A stretch of 64,000 nt of DNA from Pyrenophora tritici-repentis (lineage: Eukaryota > Ascomycota > Dothideomycetes > Pleosporales > Pleosporaceae), in NCBI RefSeq assembly GCF_003171515.1, contig NC_089391.1:4340001-4404000 (forward strand), read 5' to 3'. The notes beneath the pieces were generated by a model. The model ran no database searches. It saw only the letters and a list, made by a program, of their open reading frames with translations, and was not told the origin of the DNA. Within the stretch, counting starts at the first letter, position 1, and each line of letters starts with the position of its first letter. Shown here piece by piece: positions 10,069 to 19,541 of this stretch. The position numbers were made by a program, and so were the translations under genes.

Positions 10069-11456
10069 TCATATCCATCCAATCCTTCTGGCAGCATAGC
10101 CCCATCCACTCAACAGTGCAGTCACGCCTGTAAAGGCGATAAGTGCTCCGTAGCCACTCCCATAAGCAAAGTGGGCATTCCAGTTACCAGCATGAAGCAA
10201 GGCTTCCGAAAGCGGACCACTGCATAAGTTGCCAACTCCCTTTCCTGCAGACAAACAGGCCCAAGCAAACCCAGAGTCTGCGCCTCGACGCTTCTTTTGT
10301 GTATCTGTGACAATGGCGCTCCAGGCGCTCGACTGAGACCCCGCAAACGCACCATAGACGAGGCAAAAGAGGTACAATGGTACCAGTGACGTAGAGAATC
10401 CCCAGAGGAGGAATATGCCGATGGTGGACCCCAAAGCCGAGACAAATAGACAGCTGGTGACATGATATCTATCTGTTGCTACACCCATGCACAAACATCC
10501 AACGAATCCAGCAGCGTTGACCAGGATGACAGTGACAGTGCTCTCGATGCTACCCGCACCGATCGAACGAGCAAAGGTGGGCAAATAGATTCCCGGCAGA
10601 AAGAAACCAAGGCTCTGGATCACATTGCCTGACTGTAGGATGAGGTAGTTTGGGCAAGTCCAGAAAGATAGATCGAAGCCCCTGGACTGCGATGCGTGGG
10701 AAAGCGGAAGCCGAGGTTTGAAGAAGAAGACGATGGGGAGATTGAGGACCACGAAGCTAAGTGCGCACACTCGAAGTGTCGTACGGAAGCCATACGAGTG
10801 TAACAGCCATTCCAATATCAACGGGAGAATGGCACCACTCAACCCCAGGCCTGCCATGGTCACCCCGTACGCAAATCCTCGTCGTCGTACCCACCACTCT
10901 TCGATATTGAAGAGAATTGGTGTCCATGCCAAACCTCCACCCAAAGCATACAAAATGCCTTGGGTAACGATGAGGTGAGTTACACTAGTCGACAGAGATC
11001 CGAGACCGAGGGCGAGGCAGACAACAGCCAGCCCAACAGGGGTCGCCCACCTGCGGAATCTTGGAAAGTACTTGAGGACGACGAACCACAACGTAATGTC
11101 CATATACATGATACCCTGTAATATATGTCAGACAAAGGCATCTCTGGTATTGTAGATCAATATACCATTGCACAAGCACCAACGACAGCGATGTTGCTTT
11201 GACCGGAGAAGTCATTGCTGGTAGCGTAATACTCTTGAAAGACACCATAGCAGGATGGAAAGCCCCAGATCATAGCCTCAAGCATAAAACAAGATAACAA
11301 GCAAAGCCAAGCATCCTTGCCTTGATCGGTGGGGGGAAGGGAGAAGCCTGCGTCGTTGTTGGGAGGGTGATGGTCATGTTGTCGTAATAGCTCAATATCG
11401 GTCGGTGAACTTGGAGCTGTCAGTTGAGCCTGGCTAGTGCTATTAGAATCCATCAT
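10069..11456 (-). CDS. MFS transporter, monocarboxylate (MCT/SLC16-like) family
   Basis: Plasma-membrane type permease of 445 aa. Exon 1 is 11166-11456, starting at the first of two adjacent ATGs; intron 11116-11165 (GTATAT...TACAG); exon 2 is 10069-11115. A polar ~45-residue N-terminus precedes about 12 hydrophobic segments. The MCT-like sequence WWVRRRGFAYGVTMAGLGLSG marks the TM4-TM5 region, followed by the usual central loop after FFFKPRLPL. Fungal members carry monocarboxylates, riboflavin or unknown metabolites, so the substrate cannot be assigned. It is divergent from ORC4 across a 650-bp region holding a 13-bp triple repeat and a MITE. The frame is intact. Confidence 0.85.
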
Positions 11457-11718
11457 GTAGAGCTGATACCGAGTGCATTTCACAGCAACTTGCTACTTAT
11501 ATATATTTTCCGAGCTACGTCGATGATCATATGTAGGGCGTGTTAGTAGGGCGTGTTAGTAGGGCGTGTTAGTTGTGCGGTCCGGCGGGGTCCCTCCATC
11601 CGTCGGAAAGCGCAAAAGCTGTAATCGGCCTAGAGCATGCCATCGGATACGATATTTGGGTCGTCTGATAGAGGAAAAGCTGGTTGCTGTATATCTGACG
11701 CCAAGAAGTGACTGATGG
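11457..11718. promoter_or_regulatory. MFS/ORC4 divergent intergenic region, left part
   Basis: Upstream sequence of the MFS gene, shared with ORC4. It contains the 13-bp tandem repeat at 11534-11572. No binding site could be named. Confidence 0.3.
11534..11572. repeat. 13-bp unit repeated three times
   Basis: Three perfect tandem copies of TAGGGCGTGTTAG, about 80 bp upstream of the MFS start codon. This could be a binding-site cluster or a slippage product. The sequence alone does not decide. Confidence 0.85.
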
Positions 11719-11883
11719 CACCTGGGTTAATGAAATACTTTACAGTGTGGGTAAGCGCCTCATACGCGTGTCTGGCGACTGCAGTGGCCTTTTTCCACTA
11801 GTATTTCAAGCACATTATAACACCCTGGCGACTACAGTGGCTGTTTTACACTGGTATGTCGAGTATTTTATGACACCCGGGTG
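11719..11883 (+). mobile_element. MITE copy 4, with internal duplication
   Basis: Left end CACCTGGGTTAATGAAATAC and right end GTATTTTATGACACCCGGGTG are inverted repeats. The right half is present twice. GGCGACTGCAGTGGCC...ATTTCAAGCACATTATAACACCC is followed at once by GGCGACTACAGTGGCTGT...GAGTATTTTATGACACCC. This makes it about 50 bp longer than other copies. It lies some 220 bp upstream of the ORC4 start codon. Confidence 0.8.
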
Positions 11884-12105
11884 TGATGGTGTTCGTGTGT
11901 CGCACGGGACGGTGCAGGAGCGGCAGTAGCCGCAGAATCCCAACTTAGCGCGACGCGACCTTGAGGCTTGACGCGCCTGGGCCAGCACTTTCATGATTTC
12001 CAAGGAGAGCCTTTCACCCATCATGACTGCCATGACGCATATGCTATAACGAACATCAATCAACGGCCGTTTCTCACCCTGAAACTTATCAACTCAATTG
12101 CGCAC

Positions 12106-14619
12106 ATGGACGACTCACCACGATCCTCTAAGCGGAGAAAGCTCGATACCCCGAAGCGCATCGAGTCGAAGGCAGCAGCGAAGGCATCAACAAGGAAAGC
12201 CTCTGGAAGGCTTGCGAAGAATTCCACCACAGTCACCAATGGCAGCGCATCGAAAGTCGAGGAGAAGCCAGCACCTGCACGCAAAGGACGTCCACTCAAG
12301 GGGTCATCTAATGGCACTTCTGCGAAGTCGACGGTAGTAGAGGCTATAGACGTATACGACGACATTGAGGGCGCATTGAATGTTGAGGTATCATCACGGC
12401 CGTCTCGTCGGCCACAAGCAGCATCCCGAGAGGAATCTACGAGCACTGGGCCACCCACAGATGCCCCATCAATCAAACCCATAGCGAAACGTGGAAAGGG
12501 GCGACCTACCAAAGCGGAAACTGCCAGTCGAAATGCTGCCAAGAAGTTGGCAAATGGCGACAAGAACGGGGTAGATGCTGAGGAAGAAGTCAAGACTGCG
12601 ACAGTGCCAGCCAAACGCGCAAAGCGAACACCCGCTGCACCTACACGCAAGCCAGCAGCATCTCGAGCGAATGCGCGAAAGAAGAAGGAGACCAGTGCTG
12701 TTTCCGAGGAGGAGAATGATACAGATGAGCTACAGGGAGAAACCAAGGCTGCTACGCCTCCAAAGCCCCGGTCGACACGGAAGCCAGCAGCCAGCACCAG
12801 AAAGAAAGCTGCGACAACAGAGACTGAAGATGAGGAGGCCGTGGCCGTGACCCCGTCTAGATCTACCAAAAGACGTAAGGCTACCGAGGAGCGAACAACC
12901 ATTCCAGAAACCGAGGATGAACTCGCCATCGCTTCACCATCGAGCCTCAGGAAGCCACCTCCGAGCGCAAGACGACGCTTCAACCGCACCGATCAGATTA
13001 GAAATGACGACGAAGAGCGTTGGTCGGATGTAGAAGAGCAGACAAATGGGCACGAAGAAGATGATATGGATGTAGATGGCAACAGCATCTTGGGCAGTGT
13101 GCTAGATCCCACCGAACCAAGTCCGTTCAATAAGCCCACGTCTGCACGGAAAGAAAAAGAAAAGGCTGCTCTACCGCTCCTATACAGTAACCTGGCGCCA
13201 GGTCGAGAATTGGACTTGCTAAAGACCATCGTTGTCGAACGAATCACCAACAAGCGTCCCTCGCCCCTGGTTGGCCTGGATGAAGAGTTCAAATCAGTAC
13301 ACCAGCTAGTCGAGCACACAATCACGGCCGGCGAAGGCAATTCGATGCTCGTTATCGGTGCTCGAGGCAGTGGCAAGACAGCGCTTGTGAACAAGGTCCT
13401 CTCAGAAGTTTCCAAAGAGAATGGTGGGCAGTACCATGTCGTCCGGCTGAATGGCTTCATACACACAGATGATAAGATCGCTCTGCGTGAGATCTGGCGT
13501 CAGCTAGGCAAGGAAATGGACATTGAAGAAGATGGAAGTGGGCCAGGGAAGAATTACGCTGACACCCTAGCCACTCTTCTTGCTCTACTTTCCCATCCGT
13601 CCGAGCAAACAGGCGAAATCACCGATGAAGTAGCCAAAGCAGTCATCTTCGTCATGGACGAGTTCGATCTCTTTGCCCAGCATCCCCGTCAGACATTGTT
13701 GTACAATCTCTTCGATATTGCGCAGTCACGAAAAGCTCCCATCGCAGTACTGGGACTTACAACGCGTATCGACGTGACTAACAGTCTCGAGAAGCGCGTC
13801 AAGAGTCGTTTCAGCCACCGCTACGTGCATCTCAAACTTGCAACGACATTCACCGCTTTTCAAGAAATTTGCAAAGCCTGTCTGCTCCTGCAGCCGGAGC
13901 AACTCAGCGTCCAAGAGCGAGGCATACTGGAAGGCGGCATCAAAGACACTACACCCGCCAAAAAGACTAAGCGAAAAGAAGCCACGCCCTCTTCATTAGC
14001 ACAATGGAACACAAACATATCCGTAAGTCCACTTCCCACCTTCCAAGGATAGTCCACTAACCACTCAAAGGAACTCTTCTCGACCCCCTCTTTCCTAACA
14101 ACCCACCTCGCCCCATCCTTCTACCACTCAAAATCCATCCCCCAAATCCTCCTCTCTTTCCTCCTCCCCACCGCCTCCCTATTACCCACTACGCCCTTCG
14201 CCCCCACAACCCTGCTCTCCGCCCCAGACTCCAAACTTGCCCTCATCCCCGCCCTCTCCACTCTGTCCCTCTCCCTCTTAATCGCCGCCGCCCGACTAGA
14301 CATCATCCACGACACGGACACCTGCAACTTCAACATGGCGTACGACGAGTACGTTACCCTAGCTTCGCGCGCGAGGATACAGTCTGCGGCCGGCGGGCTG
14401 AGTTCGAGTAGCGCGGCGAGTAAGGTTTGGGGCAAGGATGTGGCGAGGAGGGAGTGGGAGAGCTTGGTAGATCTAGGGCTTGTTATGCCAGTATTGCAGG
14501 GACAGGTTGGCGCGTTTGGAATGGTGAGATGCGATGTTGCGCTTGAGGAGGTGGGTGAGGTATTAAGGGGGATTAAGGGTGGCGTTAGTGGGCTAGAGAG
14601 GTGGTGTAGGAGTATTTAA
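12106..14619 (+). CDS. ORC4: Origin recognition complex subunit 4
   Basis: AAA+ subunit of the nuclear origin recognition complex, which marks replication origins and loads the MCM helicase. Exon 1 is 12106-14022; intron 14023-14070 (GTAAGT, branch ACTAAC, AAAG); exon 2 is 14071-14619; 821 aa. Walker A (GARGSGKT) lies near residue 417 and Walker B (VIFVMDEFDLF) near residue 515. The C-terminus keeps the Orc4 signature FNMAYDEY. The first ~390 residues are Lys/Arg/Ala/Thr-rich, disordered and low complexity. They contain AT-hook-like RKGRPLKG (~60) and GKGRPTKA (~130) and acidic TEDE/ETEDE clusters. Such N-terminal extensions occur in several fungal Orc4 proteins; S. pombe Orc4 uses AT-hooks to bind DNA. 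The ATG at 12106 is in good context (GCACATGG). Confidence 0.92.
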
Positions 14620-14806
14620 GTTTAGATCCTATATGATTAGCGTTGAAAGTTAGTTAAGCGTGTTGGGTAAGATGAGGTTATCAGGGGCAGAGTAGATCAA
14701 CGGCCTGGCGTTTTTTTTATAGTTGAGTAAGCATGGCATAGCATAGCGTATTATTAGGCATTATACATCATATCTAAATCCACCTCCATTCACTCAATTT
14801 CGTCCT

Positions 14807-15925
14807 CTAACATCCCCAATAACTAGCATACTTGCTCTTGCCCCCCAACACATTCACAAACTCCCTCGCAATAACCCTACTCGTCTGCTCACTCGGGTGC
14901 AGCGGGTCATACCACATGAAGCTATCCGGGCTATTCGTACTCGAGCAGTTTTTCCCATTCGCATCACACAAATGCTCCACACCCTGGACATTGAGCGGAA
15001 CACCCGTTCCGTTGAGGTAATTGGCAGGGTTGTAGTACATATCCGTCATTAGAGCGTTGACATCGAAATTTGCGACGCGGGCATCTTCCCACAAGTCGTC
15101 TGTCTCGGCGTCAAATGGCGTGCGGTACTTGTATACTTGGTTGAGCGCAGCAACAGTATTTTGCATACGGCCGTGAACCTCGGTAAGGTTCTTGCCGGGG
15201 GCGTCATTGTAGAATTGTGTTGATTGGAGACCACCATTTTGCGGCTGCTGGTACTGTGGTAGCAGGTTGAGGGGCGCGAGGTTCATGATGACGAAGTAGC
15301 GACCGCCGTTTTCGTACAGTCGGCTGATTTGACTATACACGCAGTCTATGTAGTCTGCAACCGTCTTGCCGGGGATCTGGCTGTCGGTCAAGAAGCCGCC
15401 GTTACCGAGATCATTGGTTCCGATCCAGATGGCGTAGACTGTGCTAGATTCCTTGCCCGTAAAGAACTTGGTGCCATTGGGGTTGGTGGCCTTGGAGTCG
15501 GCGATGAAAGCAGGGAGCTCATAGCCGTCGATATCAGGGAAAGGCGCATTGATAGAGGAAAACAGCCGAGGGGAAATTTTATTTGAGCATACGGCTCCTG
15601 AAACAGCGTAGTTGTAGAGGTTCGTATTGGAGTATATACTGGCATAACGGGCCCAAGAGAGACCGCCTGAAGCAGTAGCTAGTCCCTAGAGATTGTTAGT
15701 TATAGTTGCAAAGCAGTATTATAGGCAACTTACGACCGGCTGTTGCCACGCTACAGGAGGCGCAGAACCATTGTGTGAGCCAAAGTACGACAGTCGGTTT
15801 TCATCCGTATAGCTGTCGCCAAACGTCACCAATGTCTTGAACTTGCCCTCTCGGAAGCCACTAGCAAGCCCACCAGCAATCGCCAAGTTTGCGGCAAGGA
15901 ATCGAGTTGACCACGGAGACACCAT
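14807..15925 (-). CDS. Secreted SGNH/GDSL esterase, CE16 acetylesterase-like
   Basis: Extracellular carbohydrate esterase, probably releasing acetyl groups from hemicellulose fragments (family inference). Exon 1 is 15734-15925; intron 15686-15733 (GTAAGT...TCTAG); exon 2 is 14807-15685; 356 aa. An N-terminal hydrophobic segment ending near residue 22 serves as signal peptide. SGNH blocks are in order: FGDSYTDENR with the nucleophile Ser (~residue 37), YAVSGAVCS, IWIGTNDLG (the Asn block), and YDPLHPSEQTS with the catalytic Asp/His near the C-terminus. N-glycosylation sequons are frequent. Gene order is convergent with ORC4, the 3' ends being 187 bp apart. All catalytic blocks are present, so the enzyme should be active. 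Confidence 0.88.
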
Positions 15926-18267
15926 ATTGACCGATGGTGCTATTGGTACATGTACATATGCCGAGAGATCGACCTTTTCCGGGAGACTTTCATCGGTATT
16001 TATACCTCTGGATCTGCGGAGACGGACGGCACGTTGTCGAAGCACTAGCGATTCCTTTTTACCGACGCATGGGTACCTCCCCGAGGCAAATCGCCTATGA
16101 TGGGTTGAGGCTGTTATGCGGGGGAATAGTGGACGGGAGCCCGGTTCATGATGTCGCTCGCGGGAGCTATACGCTTTGCGGGTGTGGCCACCATGGGATC
16201 AGGCTAAAAGGTCTACACAAGGCGCTTTTCCGATCGGAGCCGTTGTCAGCGAACGAAAGCGGGGATATGAGAACAATGCTAGCTATCAATTGCCGTCGCG
16301 TAAGGTCGGCATCGTGGCACTTGCCCTCTGGAAGACACCTCGGCGAAACCGGCTCACATCACGAAAGGTAACAAACCAGCTATATCGCAAGTTTTCATAG
16401 CAAATCGTCATGATGAGAAGATGTCGCTTACTTTTTCCCATGATATTATTACCGCACGATGAAGTTTTGATTAAATTCTAAAGCTTTATGACGTCTTGAT
16501 GCCTCATCACGTGTGGTGCTGTCGGGTAATTGCCAGGTGGAACCAGGGTGCGTGTTATTCCCAGTTGAAACGTTTCTGCATCGTTCATTCGGCATGCTTC
16601 ACAAAAGTTATGTACTCGTAAACATGAACATCGCAGGATAGACGCACGGCCTCGTGGAGTATACGAGAAAATTTTTGGAGGTGCGCTCATATGGTTCAGC
16701 ATCAAAGAACAGAAAGAATGCTCAAGCCAAGATGCTAAGAAAGAGCAATTGATAAGGAATAAGCATGAACCGCTGCCGAGATGCCTCATTGCTAGCAACG
16801 TAGAGAAGATGTCCCAAACACATATGCCAGTCGTCATAGTATTCGTCAGGCTTTGAATCGCTGACGTGTCTCTTGGTACTTCTCCGATCGGGACGAGATG
16901 TTCGTAGTTACTTTTCCCAGGGCCCAGATGCGCTTAGCTGGCATGTCTAACTAGTAAACACCTGATAATGACAACAAAGCCGAGGCGCAGGAGCAAAAAG
17001 GTGTGCCTGGCAGCGCCGAGGACCCGAGACGGAGCAACCATCAATCATATCTCATCACGCGGCTATTAGTCGACGTGGGTTCTCCAACTGTACCCGCTTC
17101 CCCGGTGCACGCGCTTGCACGATGGATAGCCCTAACCAATTTGGTTTACGGCAATCGATAGTCCAACGTTAATACAAAACGGACCAATTGAAGACATTGT
17201 TTAGTGGAGGCATGTTTATGTGTGTTGTATAGAGAGGCTTTTGCCGTGGGAGGTTCGGCAAGCCGAAAACTGGTCCGAAATCCGATGACCACTATCAGTA
17301 AGACGATGATTCGCTGACCTGTCGCAAAGGCGTGAAGGTTTCACCAGGAAATGGCCCCCAGAAGAGTGCATCATAGCCCACAATTTCGCTACCAAGCTGT
17401 CGGGAAACATGGCTTAAGCTCTGCCCAACGCAGCCCATCAGATGGCATAGCATTTACGCCATGGCCCCGATCTGTGGGAGAGAAAGGCCGGTCCCTGAGG
17501 TTGACGTTGGTGACGTTGGTGGTGGCTCCTCCTTCCTTCTTTCTAATCCAACCACCTTCCTAGGACCTTCTAGCGTCATTTTGTTTCTTCTCATCATTGC
17601 TGCCTCCCTCAACCTCCATCAGTTCTTGATGTAATGATATCCTCCCACTTATCTTGTACCTTGGACGACTTGTGCGCGGCACAGGATCTGTGTAATACCG
17701 CGCCGCTGTTGTGCATGTCATCTGCCAACACATACTCAGAACCTGCGAGCAGACCTTCGTAGTGTCGAGAAGTCAACGATGGGTTAGTTTGTACGTACGG
17801 CGTCTGAGTCTAGTGCCTGCGCGACGAAGAAGTATCTCGATGATATAGGGCGAGGGCACCCCAGCAGCTTCGGTCTCTGAAAAGAGTGGAGCGAGGGTCA
17901 TCCTAGAAAACCTTGCATGGGCAAGTGTAAGCCAAAACAATCCCAATATGAAGGTGATGATTATTCTAGACTGTTCCAGAGCATGTACGGATCCTCTCAA
18001 GAGCTACAAAGTATGCTGAAGCCATGTACAGTACCCCACCGCGACTAAGTGAGTCTGACGAATATAGGAACACGCACCACGCCCGCAGCAGTTCGCCCTC
18101 CTTCTGTGCTACTCTAATACGACACAATTCCCTCTCGCCTGCAATATGCCGCACTGTAGTATTTATCCATAACACAGAAGCATTTCGCATCACCCAGTGC
18201 TTTTACGGCCTCGCGCGATACATCTGATAGACAGTTATCTCCGCTCCCTGATGCTTCATGCTGCCAC
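15926..18267. other. Gene-poor 2.3-kb stretch
   Basis: Both strands were read and no gene could be supported. Short frames such as 16478-16837 and 17773-18193 (minus strand) lack ATG starts, domain signals or compatible splice sites. Composition is balanced, not AT-rich, so this does not look like heavily mutated repeat sequence. A purely local CGTTGGTGACGTTGGTGG repetition occurs near 17505-17525. Confidence 0.45.
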
Positions 18268-19541
18268 TTACATCTCAATGTACAATTTTAGATCCGTATT
18301 TCCAAGTTCCTGACGCACCTCCCCCATGAGATGGTCGAACTGCGCAGCCGTCCAGCCGAGCTCCGCCGTGAACGGCCAAACGCCAAGCGACTCGAGAAGA
18401 TCGCCAACCATCTGGAAGGAAGATGTGCAATTAGTACATTTCTCAATTCTTTGACCTGGACCATCTACGTACCCCAGCGGACTGTCTACCGAGGCTTGCC
18501 TTCGCCGGATCTATACGAGTACTGTCAGTGTTTGACGTAAAGAAGGTCTACATCGCCAAGGAAACATTCCATTGCTGTAACTGGGAGGATTTTGTTAAGA
18601 ATCTGGATGCCGACGATAATAGAACGAGAAGTAACGAGGTTGGAAACAGAAAAAAAGAAGAGACAAAGAACTACGTACCTGGAGACCAAGCACCGACGTG
18701 AAGTTGCTCCACGTCCACCTCGACATCTCGATACCGGTTCTCTAGCAGAAGTGGACCCAGCCGTCGACCTATCCTTGGGTCTCGATCTGCCCTCAGCATT
18801 GCAGCCTGATACGACTGCCACCACCGTCGTACTGCAGATTCATCTGTAAGACGACCGTTGTGAGACTGGATGATAGGTATATACTCCACTATCTGGACCC
18901 AACCCCCTGGACGCAGTAGCAACCTCATGTCCCGTATATATCTAGCCCACCTTGCCGTCTTTATACCCGGGAATACGAATCGGGAGTGGATGAGGTCATA
19001 CTGATTTGCCTGGAATACTTCAGGGTCTCGGAGGGGGTCGTTGAGGTTGTAGCCGATCAATTCTAGGTTGTCGGGCTGGTCTGTAACTGGCCTAGACATG
19101 GGATGCCAGCTCAGTATCTGTCTTCGCAGGCGCCCCTTACGTCGGTATTACTCACATGGGAAAGATGTCGATAGCGGTGACCTGGGGCTGTCAGTATCTC
19201 CTCGTGCTTCCAAAGGTACCACTGAGGATACTACACTCTCATCCGACGTAGACTAGGTTTGTTCAAACACGCACCTCGCAATCTTCAAACTCCTCTGCAC
19301 ATTGGACGGCCCAGTCGCCACCACCGTATCCACACTCTAGTATCGCGCGGGGGTCCGCTACCGGTATCCGAGGGGAGAACAATCTGTCGCCAAATATTTC
19401 GCACATTAACTCATGCTGAGCCGTCAGTCTGCTTTCTTCGCGGTCATCGATGGCTACAGGGGCGAAGTAAATTCTGTCGTCCAGTGAAATTCTCTGGAAT
19501 ACTCGGCCGTGTACGTCGACTCTTTCTGTATCTTCGCTCAT
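18268..19541 (-). CDS. SAM-dependent methyltransferase, LaeA/UMTA-like
   Basis: Class I methyltransferase of the fungal family that includes the global regulator LaeA and UMTA-type enzymes; substrate unknown. Five exons: 19275-19541, 19156-19181, 18679-19091, 18473-18510 and 18268-18411, total 295 aa. All junctions are GT-AG and keep phase. Key signals are ILECGYGGGDWAVQCA (SAM motif I, ~residues 68-83), VTAIDIFPM (motif II), DLIHSRFVF, LRPGGWVQIVEY (post-motif region) and a C-terminal LGWTAAQFDHLMGEVRQEL helix found in this family. Motif I is unusual: relatives typically read DVGTGTG, here ECGYGGG. It stands alone, with more than 2 kb of gene-free DNA on each side and no polyketide synthase, NRPS or P450 beside it. 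Skipping the long intron 18511-18678 would end the protein early. Confidence 0.75.

Noticed and set aside
12060..12989. Minus-strand 309-codon open frame inside ORC4
   Set aside because: Antisense shadow of the Lys/Ala/Thr-rich ORC4 N-terminus; no domain.
17773..18193. Possible small secreted protein with a hydrophobic start
   Set aside because: The minus-strand frames begin at non-ATG codons and lack consistent splice joins.
18525..18680. Alternative coding exon VGIQILNKILPVTAMECFLGD in the methyltransferase gene
   Set aside because: Including it breaks phase; skipping it with donor GTACGT and acceptor GTATAG gives a continuous family-like C-terminus.
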